A stretch of 64,000 nt of DNA, from contig VDFB02252616.1 in the NCBI GenBank assembly GCA_007258455.2, positions 119,820,552 through 119,884,551 of the forward strand. The letters run 5' to 3'. The notes below the pieces were generated by a model. That model was given only the letters and a program-made list of their open reading frames with translations, was not told the origin of the DNA and searched no databases. Shown here one piece after another: positions 21,181 to 33,408 of this stretch. Position 1 is the first letter of the stretch; every line of letters starts with the position of its first letter. The position numbers and the translations under genes were made by a program. This DNA is from Sequoia sempervirens. Taxonomy: Eukaryota > Streptophyta > Pinopsida > Cupressales > Cupressaceae.

Positions 21181-22910
21181 GCTCTAGTTTTGGGAGCACA
21201 GATCACAAGACCTAGCTAGCTACTTGTGGGACCTAAGCAACATGGACCAGGATCGACTCTGGATTGCGGGGTTGTGGCACATTGCGTACACGACACCCAT
21301 TCACAATCACTTAGGGATGTTGTCAGTGCTGGCCAAGAGATGGCACAACGAGACATCTTTGTTCCCTCTTCCCACTAGTGAGGCCATCGTCACTCTAGAG
21401 GACGTTTGGAGGATTTTGCAATTTCCTATTCATGGTCGTTGAGCGATATTCTACATGGACGAGGGGTGTGAGGCCTGCTTTCAATTCCTTGCTACTGACG
21501 AGGTTGTCTTCTGCGAGGGGCAGATAGAGCTTGAGTGACAGAGGATCCTAGCACCCCTACTGCTAGGTGATTGCAGCCATCATTTCGGGCCTTGTTGCCC
21601 CTGACAGGCGAGGGAAATACTTCAGTCCTAGCTAGGGATATTGCTAGGAGTAGATGGTCTGAGATAGGTTGGTTCATTTTGCATGGGGGCCTATTCTTCT
21701 CACTTCACTTTACAGAGACCTCCATGAGTATGTTTATATGGACAACAGAGCATTGGGAGCAGGGGTGACTCTACTTCATGTCTGGGTGTGGGAGCACATT
21801 TTTGTGCTATGTCCACGTGTCATTTTAGTTATGATGGGGCCAGATGATCCCCTCATGGCATGATACAAAGGCAGTGTGTCCTTTACATACACCGGTGAGC
21901 ATGGGATCTCCTATTGGAGGAGAGTCTTGGATGAGATGAAGGTTTTCACCTGGAAACCACACCTTGGTCACCCTAGATGGGTCGACGATGCCGATCAGAT
22001 GTTTTAATGCTTCTAGGATCATTTCATCCAGGGGCAGGAGCACACCATGCTCAAGAGATACCTACCTGGGTGCATGCAGTGTCAGTTCAAGGAGTCGCAG
22101 GATTGTCTCGATGACTATTACATAGCTGTCTTCACCCACGCCATGACATAGGTTTCATGGGGGTGGTACATTCCTGCTTTAGAGATAATGGATAGTTTCT
22201 AATAGCTAGTAGCCCAACCATGGGATTATGATCAAGGGCTAGTAGATCCAGGAACCACTCAGGCCTATAGGGATTGGTTTCAGCCTTTGCTTTGGTTGAT
22301 GATTCCAGGTGCAATCCCAGATGTGTAGAGAGTCAGAGGTAGAGGGGGAGGACAAGGATGAAGAGTCGAGATTCGATAGGATCTACCACTAGTGCCTCCA
22401 GTCCAGCCAGATCAGGGAGATGTGCACATGCAGGACTAGCAACAGGTGCCACTAGTCCCACCACCACGAGTTGAGGATCAACCTCGGGTGCAGCTACAGG
22501 TGTAGCCAGCGGGTCAGGCGGATGCACGGGATACTTTGATTATGCAACTGCAAGCCCAGGTTCAGGCTGTGACAACTAAGAGAGATCATGCAAGGGCTGA
22601 GAGAGAGCAGCTCAGGGTTGAGAGGGATTAGACCATATAACAGAGATAGGCTATGGAGCTACAGGTAGCTACTGAGCTAGGTCAGAGATAGCAGATAGAG
22701 AGCATGACAACCTCCTTCTCCTAGGGTATAGTGTCAGTTCGATCCTATAGGGATGTCTTCCAAGAGGCAGAGTACTATCGACAGTTTTATCGTGAGATTG
22801 TACCTAGAGTAGAGTGGGTCCCAAAGTATTCAGAGCGAGCCAGCCACAGACTAGCAGAGGGTCACAATGACAGGGGCGAGGGAAGCATTCACAGGGACCA
22901 AGCTTGATCG
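21180..22910 (+). pseudogene. Plant mobile domain (PMD) pseudogene, copy 2, antisense within RT2
   Basis: Frame 21224-21442 reads LWHIAYTTPIHNHLGML, then LAKRWHNETSLFPLPTSEA and IVTLEDVWRILQFPIHGR, a clear PMD signature. Frame 21669-21863 adds TLLHVWVWEHIFVLCPRV, the conserved Trp-rich helix of the family. A C-terminal part with Gln-rich, coiled-coil-like heptads (22240-22905) is open apart from TAG/TAA/TGA stops; TAG occurs in one frame at 22326, 22437, 22503, 22629 and 22647, mostly where Gln is plausible. The copy lies opposite to RT2's gene direction, between integrase and the 3' LTR. It may be a captured host gene or an antisense accessory gene of this element lineage. Confidence 0.68.
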
Positions 22911-25893
22911 AGATGTTATGATACTTTTTGTGCCTTATGGGCTCATTTTTGATAGCCCTGATGGGCCTTTTATACTGATTAACACATATGTATAGTGATC
23001 CAATTTATTCCTTGTACTATGAAAGTTACGTTATTGATGATATATATATGAGCCGATGATGATTTTGATGTGATGCAATGTGTACTCTTTATGTATGATT
23101 TTACTTCTATATGTTGTGGATGAATTTATTTCTAATGATGTATGCATTATGATTATGATTATGATATGCAGATGTATTTATGTGATGTGCAATGATGTTC
23201 TATTTATGTTGCTGCAAATGGGACAATCTAATATGTGATATGGATTCTAATATGTAAAATGATATGATCTATGGTGCACATGCGAAATGATATGTAAATT
23301 GTGCTCTATGAAATGTTTTATGAATGGATGCATATATGCTTTGTTTGTAATGAATTTTGTACGTTTATGCCTATGTGGAATGATTTATGCAATGAATGTT
23401 TTATGATGTTATTTATGAGATGATATGGATGATGAAATATGAATGCGATGGTCGTGATATGATGCAAATGAGATGGTGTTAATGCAAATGAGATGGTTTT
23501 ATGAGATGCTTAGAATAGCAAATGTTATTATCCTAAACATATTAAATGATGATGTAATGTATGTGATGCAATGATATGTTAATGCAAAGTGATATGAGGA
23601 TGTGTAATGTAATATGAATGTAATGAGATGAGATGATGTCATGATGTTATGGAAGTATGCAAATGAATTAAATGCTTTTATACCTATTGTTTATGATTAT
23701 ATAAAAATGATTAAGAAATGCTTCTGTGATGATTTATGTGATAGATGTGATGGATGAAATTTAATCAAATGGATGCATCTATCTTTGAAGAATGCTTATG
23801 ATGACATGTTTATATGATGATGGAAATGTGATGTATATATTTACTATATGATATGTTTATGCAATATGCTAATGATTTGTGGATGCAGGATTAATGATGA
23901 TGATGGTGATGATGATCAACTATCCTAATACCTTGTTAGTGTTGTTAGCAAGAAAAGAAGTCATTTCAACAAGACACACGATGATGCAAATGCAAATGAT
24001 GATGATGATGATGATGATTACTTGCTGAGGAATTGGGATTTTCAAAGGGCCACATTTTCTATGTTTGATAACACACATGGTACGATGCATCAAGGTATAG
24101 AAAAAATAGGATGGCATTGTACCTAGTGAGATAAACTGTCTTGAAAAGCAGATAGGAGTATTCTTGCTCACACCTGACATACGTAAACCTTGCTAGGATG
24201 CACTTAAGAAGTTTCAAACATCTCAGACCAAAACACAAAAAGGTAAACCTATCCATGCAATAGTCAACAATTTTCCCTAGACCTCCTCCATACATACCTA
24301 ACAAAGCAATTATTCGCCAAGGTTATATTACAAGAACATCCAACAAGCATAGTAGATAAAAAAGATGATGATCGTTGCCCCATTCCTATCTCTCTAAATC
24401 CTTTGTTCGAATATCATTAAGAGGTCCTTGGACTGAGCGCAATAAGGTAAGTCAAAATACAAAGATAAAACACACAAACAAGTTGATGTTCTTCAATACC
24501 GTTAACCAAAAGGGGATGTGTTTTCAAGGATAGGAACTGAAACTATTTGCCAAAAAATAATGCCCATTGTAGGAAGGATGCATCCTAGGACATGTTAGTG
24601 GATGGCGGCACATCATTTCGCTCATCCAAAGTGTTATTTCTGATAAATAATTCCCATTGTAGGAAGGATTCATCTTAGGAAATGATGTTTATCAAATGAT
24701 TGATATGGGACAATTTGGATGATGGACTATTGACATAAAGAATTGACCAACTTGTTTACTTACTAATTTAAACTTGAGACTTTGACATTTTTGAGTTTTA
24801 CTTTTAAGTTGCTAGAGTTGTTTCTAACTATTTCACCAAAGTTTGAGGATGACGATCAGTTTATTATGGATGGTGTTATTGTGGGTGCAAGCGAGATGAG
24901 GTGGATGTATTTTTTCAAGTATTTGGATGTTTTTGGAGTTTTACAATGTTTTGAGGCTGTTTTTGGTATTTTTTGAGATTTTCAAATGTTTTGTTTTTTA
25001 ATTTTCCATTGTTTTTGGGGTTTTCTAAAATTTTGACCAAGAGACTAACCTAAAAACCTATCTTAGGGGCATCGAGGGCTAATCAATAGATTAGCCTTGC
25101 CTATGTTATACATGCAGAGATCACACAGTTTGACTAATGACCTAGCTGATTTACAAATAAAGATATACATGATGAATTGTCAGCTTATTATAATAGACTC
25201 CTAAAGGACTAACCTAAGTGTCTCGGGGGATGATCAAGGATCAACCTTGCCTATGTTCAAGCTCAGAGATGATGTAGTTTGACAAGACGACCCTATTTTT
25301 GACCTTTTTGATTGAATTTTTGACCTATTTTGGGATTTTGATATGTTTTGAATGTTTTTGGATTTTCTGATATTTTGATGTTTTTGGATTTTCTAATTTT
25401 TTGATATTTAGGACATTAAGGATATACATGAATCTGATCCAATGAGAACATGCCCCAACATGATGCAATGGACTACTCTGATAAAGGTAGGACAGACTGA
25501 CCTTAAGGATGGGCTGAGTAGTACTTAGGAGGGATCACGATACGAACACATGACCAAGCTATGGTGTAGATGCGAGTGGGATAAGTGATGGATGGATGAT
25601 GCAGAACAAGCCATAAAGATCCTGATGGATGGAAAGTGCTTATTTACACAAGGTGCTTGTTTTCTAGGTTTTCACCAACGTACTTGCCCAAAGTGCCACT
25701 GAAGTGGTTTTCACTAGAGGACGATTTTTTTCTTTACTATTTTCAATTCTTTTTCTATTTTTTTTGGATTTTTTGCTTTTTTGCTTTTTTTGTTGTTACC
25801 AAGATGCCTGTTTGTTAGGTTTTCACCGAAGTAACCATTTTTTTAGGAAATTTTCTAATTTTTTGGATTTTTTGGTTCTATACCTTGAAAGAT
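22911..25893. other. RT2 3' non-coding region, GATG-rich, shared with RT1
   Basis: About 3 kb of gatgatg/atgcaaatgag words with no convincing gene. 24060-24440 matches RT1's 3' region (4490-4780), as do 24890-24985 and 25640-25760. A (GAT)n run lies at about 24000-24018. A two-copy phrase about 'actaacctaa ... tgatcaa/gctaatcaa ... gccttgcctatgtt' occurs near 25040-25115 and 25205-25260. Confidence 0.65.
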
Positions 25894-26874
25894 TTAAACG
25901 TAAAGCTTTTTGAGATGAGAGCTATTCATGGGCTCTTGTAGAGGTTCACCTTTGGGTGTTGATAACTGATATGCCCCTAATTTGTAACTTGCTATGATGA
26001 TGAATGGTCCCAGCCAATTGGGTTCAAATTTTCCTTTGCTGCTTGGGTTTAGGATATTCTTCTGATTTTCTTTTAAGACTAGTTCTCTGACTTGGAATAT
26101 TCTGCTTTTGATTTTCTTATTGTAGCTCCTTTTAAGTCTATTATGATAGACTTGCAAGTGATTTAAAGCATCTATACGCCACTCATCTAGTAACTCCAAC
26201 TCATTTAATCTTGACACTTGGTAGTCTTCATCAGTGATGAGGTTTTGCAGTGATACTCTGAGTGATGGGATCTTGATCTCAATGGGGAGTACTACTTCTG
26301 ATCTATAGACCAAGGAGAAGGGAGTGGTGCCAGTGGGTGTGTGGATGCTAGTTCAATAGGCCCAGAGGGTTGGATTAAGCTATAGGTGCCAGTCACGACC
26401 TACGTCATTAACTATTTTCTTGAGGATTTTTAGAATGGTCCTTTTTGTAGCTTCTGCTTGGCCATTGCCTTGGGGATAGTATGGGGTAGAGAAGCGATGT
26501 TGGATTTTGAATCTCTTGCAAAATTCATGGACATCCTGATTTTTGAATGGTGTCCCATTATTTGAGATAATGGATTGTGGGACACCGTAGCGGCAAATGA
26601 GATAGTTCAGGATGAACTTAGAAATCTGCTTCCTAGTTATGTACATCATGGGTATGGCTTCCACCCACTTAATAAAGTATTATGTTGCGGTTATGATGAA
26701 TTTTTGGTTGTTTGATGAGGTGGGTGTGATTTTCCCAATCAGATCGAGTCCCCACTGCGAAAAGGGCCATGGTGTGACGATAGGATGAAGCTCTTGATCT
26801 GGAGCATGGATGAGGTCCCCATGCTGCTGACATTGTAGACACTTTCTGACATAATCATGTGCTTCTCTTTCCAT
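25894..26874 (-). pseudogene. RT2 integrase
   Basis: Three minus-strand frames (26874-26680, 26664-26380, 26313-25894) follow each other with stops between. The first has the zinc-finger cysteines (CLQCQQHGD) and the first catalytic Asp (WGLDLIG). In the second the expected Asp of ISDNG is Asn (ISNNGTPF), while the Glu is kept in YYPQGNGQAEATKR. The third covers the C-terminal part (WLGPFII, GAYQLST) and ends with SSHLKKLYV; no chromodomain follows. A dead integrase: loss of the second catalytic Asp alone would abolish strand transfer. The lack of a chromodomain and the sequence style fit Tat elements. Confidence 0.85.
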
Positions 26875-28232
26875 TGTGGACTAGTACTACCCCATCCTCA
26901 GCAGTTTCTTAGCTATGGTCATTCCACTCGAGTGTTAACCATAGATACCGTTGTGTACTTTAGTTAGAGCAGTCAATGCCTCCTCAACATTTAAGTAGCA
27001 TAGTAAAGTTCCTTCTATGCTCCTACGATATAGGGTATCACCTAGGATGACAAATCTGGATGCCTTTTTAACAAAGGTTCATTTTAGGTTTGAAGGTAGG
27101 TCAGTGGGTATGACTCTTATTCCAAGGTATGTATAAATTTCATGATACCAAGGATCATTAGGACCAATGATTTCACACACATATTTTGATTCTGGTACCT
27201 CAAATGTAGGAACGAGAAGCTACTCAATTAGGAATTCATATTTTGGAACATTGTTGGGGATGTCTAGTAGGGACCCAATTGTTGCCATGGTGTCTGCTAC
27301 TTGTTGTTGGTTCTAGGAATTTGCTCAAATGTTATTTCTATAAAAGATTATTTGAGAGTCTCCACCAATTTCTTGTATGGAGTGAGCTTGTCATCCTTGG
27401 TCTGATATTTATCATTGACTTGATTTATGATCAATTGAGAATCTTCGTATACTTTCAAAGCTATGATGTTCCATTGCACTACTATTCTAAGACCAATGGT
27501 TAAAGTCTCGTATTCCACAATGTTATTGGTGCAAGGAAATGCCAGTTTCTATGACCTTGGTATGCAGTCCCCTTATGGGGTGATGAAGAAAACACTAGCT
27601 CCTAATCCATGCTGCGTGTATGATCTGTCGAAGTATAGTTTCCAGTGGTTAGCTACGTTGAGATTGAAAATGGATTCATATGGAAACTCTGAAACGAGAG
27701 GGTTCTCTAAATAGATATGTGCTTTTTCCAGTTGATCTGCAATAACCTGACCTTTGATTGCTTTCCACTCCAAATATTTGATGTCATAGTCTGACAGTAT
27801 CATCACCCATTTTTCCATTCTTCCTGTGAGCATTGCCTTTGATAGTAGATACTTGAGAGGATCAATTTTGGTGATGAGTTTTATTTTATGTGCCAACATG
27901 TACTGTTTGAATTTTTGTGATGCAAACACTACTATGAGGAATGATTTCTCGATGAATCAATAGTTTAGCTCATGACCAACCATTGTCCTGCTGATGTAAT
28001 AAATGGCCCTTTCTTTTCCATTTTCATTGTGCTGAGCCAAGAGAGCTCCAAGGGCTGTTGTTGTTGTTGACATGTATAAGATCAATGGTTTCTTTGGGAT
28101 GGGTGGCATTAAGACTGGTGGTGTTAGTAGATATTCTTTGATTTCGTTGAATGCCTTTTCACACTTGGTATCCCATTTGTACACTACTCCCTTGTGGAGT
28201 AGGTGAGAGTATGGGTTCTGCTTGTCCGTCAA
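26875..28232 (-). pseudogene. RT2 RNase H plus second (archaeal-type) RNase H
   Basis: 28232-27957 has the RT connection and start of RNase H (WDTKCEKAFNEIKEYL, LILYMSTTTTALGALLAQ). 27929-27573 continues with MFASQKFKQYMLAHKI, ISDPLKYLL-like and WVMILSDYDIKY segments, then WKLYFDRSYTQHGLGAS, the opening strand of a second RNase H domain where FDGS is usual. This doubled RNase H is a recognised feature of the Tat lineage. A stop separates the first two pieces, and the remainder towards 26875 is too broken to follow. Confidence 0.75.
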
Positions 28233-28247
28233 TTGTGCTATGAATCT

Positions 28248-28969
28248 TCAAATGGATTGTAGTCTACCTTGGAGACCTCTTAGTTGCTTTAATGTTTTTG
28301 GTGCCTCCATCTCGAGGATTGCTTTTACCTTTGCTGGATCTACCTCGATACCCCTCATTGACACTATATATCCTAAGAGCTTTCCTAATTGTATGCCAAA
28401 GACGCACTTCGTTGGGTTTAGTCTGACCTTGTACTCCTCTAGTCTATTAAAGATGGCACTTAGGGTTGTTATGTGATCTTTTATCTTTTTGGACTTAGCT
28501 AGGATGTTGTCAACATAGTCTTTGACTATCTTATAAATCATGTCATGAAATATCAATGTCATGGCCCTTTTATATGTTTCTCCTACAGTTTTTAAGCCGA
28601 ATGGCATCATGTTCCAACAATAGGTCCCCCATGGGAAAGTGAAAGCCATCTTATGTTGGTCCTCCTTAGCTATCATGATCTGATTGTACCTTGAGAATTC
28701 GTCCATTAGTGACAACTCTCATGTCCTCCTGTCATGTCTACTATCATGTTGATATTGGGGAGCGAGAAGTCATCTTTTGGACATGCCTTATTCAAATCTC
28801 TAAAGTTTGTGTAGATTTTGATATTTCTGTCAGGTTTTGAAATAGGTACCATGTTGGATAGATGAATCCTGCATCTAGTAGCTTTTTTTAGCTCCATTTT
28901 GACCAATAAGGTGATCTGAGGGTGCATTTTTCGAAGCTTTTGTCTGACAGGATTTGCTTCTAGATACAT
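28248..28969 (-). pseudogene. RT2 reverse transcriptase
   Basis: 28969-28706 carries ANPVRQKLRKMHP and RNIKIYTNFRDLNKACPKDDF, the fingers and the FRDLN motif. 28715-28248 carries FSRYNQIMIA, WNMMPFGLK, then DYVDNILAKS, the catalytic box. The last Asp of YVDD is Asn here, so the enzyme would be inactive. The thumb (LNPTKCVFGI, LGYIVSMRGIEVDPAKV) follows. The two frames overlap slightly in different registers, indicating a frameshift. Confidence 0.88.
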
Positions 28970-29038
28970 TGCTAAGTGCTAAACCATGGTCTTTGGATCA
29001 AGTCCTGGCATGTTAGCATAACTCCATCTGAAGTTTAT

Positions 29039-29443
29039 CTATCTTTCCCTTAAGAAGGCTACTAGGAGCTCTTGCTCTTCTAATAGTAGTGATTCCACAT
29101 AGAATGTGATATGCGGGATCTCTATTCCTAGGTTGACCAAATTGCATTTTTCTACCAAGACTGCTAACTTTTCCTGATGAATAGCTCTTAAAGGAAGATT
29201 GAATCCCCCATCCTCAAGTGCCTTAGAGAGGTTTTCACCATTGGATGCATCCTTTCTTTTTACTTTTTTCTTGTCAGAGAGAGCCATAGTGTGGTTTTCG
29301 CTCAAGGACTTGGATATTAGTCTTAATTTCTCGCTTTTGTGACTGAAGGATTCAATCATTTCCCCATAATAGGCATGTGTGTCCAAATTTATTATAAATC
29401 TTGCTTTATGATCCCCATCTAGAATGTTATCCCACAATCCCAT
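29039..29443 (-). pseudogene. RT2 linker between protease and reverse transcriptase
   Basis: A 134-aa frame reading towards the RT; the segment VNLGIEIPHITFYVESLLLEEQ resembles the N-terminal approach to RT in Tat elements, where a line such as INLGTE...EE..L...L usually stands. From 29444 to 30216 only short broken pieces are seen. Confidence 0.5.
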
Positions 29444-30216
29444 GAATTATGAGAGCGCCTCATCATTTCTGAATGTATCGAGAACTGGTGGTCCTCGTTG
29501 GTCGTAGTTGATGAGTTGGGGATATACTAGGCAGATCTCATGATTTTGTTGGTATGGTTCGAAGGATAGGGTACTAATCATGCAAAGAGTGGTATCCTCA
29601 AATAGCTTAGGTAGATTTGTCATGGTAACCTCATCATCGCTACTATTATAAATGTTAGTTATAGAGTTATGTATGTCTCTACCTATGGATATTGGTGAGT
29701 GTACTTTTGTTGCGGTTGGCTAAGGAGGAATATTAACTGTTCTAACTGGAGGACTTCGGCCATGTATGGTTATACTCGGAGGGGTACATCCAAGGCCAAA
29801 AATTTTTATCGATCATGTCTCCAGAATGATAGGTGTTATAAGCCCATTGTCATTTTGTCCCAGTCTTTGATTTCTGTCGTAGCCCATTGCGATCATCATT
29901 TGTAGACCCTTGCTTCTTTCATCCATTGGTAAATTAGCTTCTAGTCTTTCATCTTGATATAGAATATGTGATGGATCTACCTCAATAACCTCCTAGCCAA
30001 GGTCTCCCCAGCTTGTGAATTCGGGATAGTCTTCAGGAGACATTTGTAATGTGGAAGTTTAATTTTCTTGTTGATGTCCCCGTGATCTAGGAGATTGTGG
30101 TAACTCTCCTACCACAAAAACATTGTTAGGGAGCTTTTGGATTCCACAAATATCATCCTAGATGATGAGCTTAATGTCAAAAATGGTGGGAATGGTAGGA
30201 GTGGTAGGTGTCTTTG

Positions 30217-31177
30217 TCACAGAAGTGGATGTGAGGGTGGCAGGATCGATGTATTGTGTGGATGGGCCCTCATCATTTTTGGTACTTGGGGGATTTTGTA
30301 GTACTTTGCTTCAATATTTTTGCAATATGAGAAAGGTTTAGGATCTCCATGGATGGTTACTTCTTGTCTGTTATGTGTAAATTTCACACATTGGTGGAAA
30401 GTTGATGCTACTGCTTTCATTGCATGCATCCATGGACATCCTAGGAGGATGTTATATGGCAAGTCAAGGTCCAAGACCTGACAAGTGGTTTCCATGAGAG
30501 TTGGCCCTACTTGAATAGGGAGTTTGATTGTGCCCTGAGACACTCTTTCTTGATCATCATATGCTTTTATTGTGATACCCTTCCCTTTGTCGATGGAATC
30601 CTCTGATATTTTTAATTGCTTGATGAGGCTGAGAGAACAAATGTTCAAGCCCACACCTCCATCCACCAAGACCATTTTGATTTTCTCTTATGTACTATGG
30701 CTTCAAGTGAAGTGCACAGTTGTGAGATGGTTGAGCAAGGAAATCCTGGTCAGAGAATGTAAGAAGATTAGGCATAATGATATTTCCAACCATATCTTGG
30801 AATTGCTCCACATCAAGATTTGCGGGGACTGTGGATGAGGCCAATGCTTCTTCAAGGATTTTCCTATGGGCAGATGAGATTTTTAGCAACTCCATGATGG
30901 AGATTTGCATTGGAATTCTCTTAAGTTGATCTAGGACATTATAGCCATTAGGAACAGATCTAGATGCGGGGACTTTGTTTGGCTGGGATGATCCTGCAAT
31001 GGTTATTTTGCCACCTCTTGTGGTGACTCCACAATCTTTGGCATAGGTGCCTTTGATAGTAATGACCATGCAGTTTTCATCTAGGGAGGCGACAATTGTT
31101 TCATACACATGACTTATGTTTGAGTGGGTGCCTTTCCCTTTGTCATTTTTATTCCCTTTGTTTCCATGATTTGGCAT
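30217..31177 (-). pseudogene. RT2 aspartic protease region
   Basis: 30675-30217 reads MVLVDGGVGLNICSLSLIKQL, the retropepsin active-site loop in the DGG form common in Tat elements, and later LPYNILLGCPWMHAMKA, the conserved flap-distal motif (ILG.PW). 31177-30695 supplies the upstream linker (LDQLKRIPMQISIMELL, YNVL). One frameshift lies between them. The catalytic Asp is present. Confidence 0.8.
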
Positions 31178-31216
31178 TGGATTTGTATATATCTTAAGAT
31201 CTTGATTTCCTATAGG

Positions 31217-32140
31217 CTATTCTACATTTATGATTCTTTTATCAATGAGATCTTGAACGATGTTTTTCAATCTCATGCAACTATTTGTTGTATGGACTTT
31301 TATTTTATGGAACTCGTAAAGTTGATTCTCATTGTACCAAGGAGGTTTCACATCCGGTTCTTCATAATTCTCAATGGTAGGAGTCTTGATGAGTTTTTTG
31401 TCCATTAGCTTTTTTATGATGTCTTCAAGTGGTTCCCCCAAGGTGGTGTATTTTTGCTTGGGATAACTCTTGTGTTGGGGTGGTCCCCTTTGATCATTGA
31501 GATTATTGACTATTGGATTATTGTTTGGTTGGTGTGTTGTGTGATGATTGTTGTGGTGTTGTGTTTGGATTTGTGGTGTAGGTGTATTTTGATGAGGAGA
31601 ACTAATGACCACCTTGGCATCGATGACACCATCATTAGTAATGTTTTTGTTCCTTTCCCATGTGCGAGGTTTATCATTGTAATTGGATGGTGGGTGGTTG
31701 TTTTGTTGTTCAAGGTATGATTTTGATTCCATGGGTTGAGTCATGAAGGATCTTTCGATGCCGAGTGCCTTGGGAATCAATTGATCATATGTGGTGATGC
31801 CTTGAACCTTGAGATGAAATGCCAAGCGGGCTTCAAGGTTGGCTATGATGGTGCAAACTTGTTGTTCTTTTGGCATGGTCCACTTGCTTCGATTGGCCTT
31901 GGATCGCCATCATTGTAGGAATGAAGTGAATGATTCTCCCTTTCCTTGTTTCAAAGCTAAAAGTTCTTCTAGACTAACATCCATTGCAATGTTGCATGCA
32001 TAATTTTTAATGAATGTGTCCATAATTTCTTGGAATGTTCTAATGCCTGAAGGTAAGTGAGAGAACCATTCCATAGCATGGCCTACCAAACTCCTAGGGA
32101 ATAGATGCATCAGATAAGTATCATCATATGTGACTTCCAT
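31217..32140 (-). pseudogene. RT2 gag core (capsid) and zinc finger-like motif
   Basis: 32140-31910 reads TYLMHLFPRSLVGHAMEWFSHL then FIKNYACNIAMDVSLEELLALK, the retrotransposon gag domain. 31876-31217 continues with an Asn/His/Pro-rich stretch and ends with LYEFHKIKVHTTNSCMRLKN, a degenerate C..H.....H....C finger whose first Cys is Tyr. This finger form is typical of Tat gag. A stop separates the two frames. Confidence 0.82.
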
Positions 32141-32449
32141 GCAATGAACCTGGAATTCCCTATGTAATCTTCAGGGTTTCCCGTCCCTCGATATTTGTAA
32201 AATTTGGGGATCTCGAATCCTTTAGGGAATGGTTTCATTACTAGGCTCCTATCAAATGGATAGGGACACAAGTTGCTTGGTGTCTTTGTTGTTCACCTTG
32301 ATTGAAGATCAAGCACCTGTTGCAAGAGCAACTTGATTTGTTTTTTCACATCATTTTGCAGATCAGGGGGTGGGATGAAAGTGTTTTGAGACGTTTCAAT
32401 TGTGGGTTGGATGGGTGGGTTGGTTAGTGTGTTGTTCGATGGTATCTGT

Positions 32450-33279
32450 ATGTTTTTCTAAGTGAGGTAGGCTTCCACCTACTTTTGTATGAACAATGCT
32501 TGTTGTTGATCTTGTTGTTTCTATGCTAAGATTTGTGCTTGTTGTTGCGCTTGTTGTTGTTCCAACAATGCTTGTTGTTGTGCTTACTATTGTTCCAACA
32601 ACTCTTATTGTTGGGCTGCTAATTCAGTTGCTTCTTGTTGCTCTTGATAATGCTTAATTGCTTGCCGATATGCTTGTAATTGCAATGCTTGTCTTTGTAC
32701 AAGAAGTTGTGCTTGTGCTTGTGCATGTTATGCTTGATATTGGGAATTTTCCTAACCTTGAGATTGTGCTTGCACTGCTTGTACTTTGGCTTGTGCTTGT
32801 GTTGTTTGTTGTTGTAATAGAGCTTGTGCTTGAGCAACCTTTTTTTCTTGTAATGCTTGCAATACTTGAGCATCTTGGGTGGCTTATTGTTATTGCAGTA
32901 ACACTTGGGCTTGTTACACTTGTAATGTAGCTTGTGCTGCTTGGGTTGCTTGCATAGCTTGAGCAGCTTGCTAAGTGGCTAGTTGTGTTGCTTTTTGTTT
33001 CTACACTTGTTGGAATCCCCTTTGAAAAGCAGCTTGCAATGCCACGTTATATTGACTTGATGTGGTGGATGTTGGTGGTGGTGGGGGTGGTGGTGGATTT
33101 GGAATGGCGTTTGTGAAGGTAGTGTTGGTGTTTTGCATGATGGATGGTGCTGTTGATGTGGTTGGTCCTTGAGAGACCATGCTTTGCAATGTTAAGGGGG
33201 TGTTTGATGATGTTGCAATTGCTTGTGTATTTGTCATCTGTTGTTGCGATATCAATGATAAATTCTGAGCGTTTGGCAT
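32450..33279 (-). pseudogene. RT2 gag Pro-rich and Gln-rich linker
   Basis: 33279-33001 includes MVSQGPTTS, a run of nine prolines and SQYNVALQAAFQRGFQQV. 33000 to about 32450 continues as a Gln/Ala/Leu-rich stretch, read from repeated ttgttgttg/gcttgtgct words on the plus strand, with stops where CAA or CAG codons are expected. It resembles a coiled linker between the N-terminal gag part and the capsid domain. Confidence 0.6.
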
Positions 33280-33408
33280 AATGCTTTGATTGATTTTTGG
33301 GATAATGGTTTGATTGACACTTGGTAGAGGGGGAAGCCCTAAACCAAGGAGTGATGTGGATGATGATGGAAATGGTGGAAGAGGTGGGAATGTGAGGGGT
33401 GCAAGTTC

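Noticed and set aside
32619..32930. Hydrophobic plus-strand frame (90 aa, Leu/Val-rich)
   Set aside because: Antisense of the Gln-rich gag linker of RT2; cag/caa repeats read in reverse give Leu and Val.
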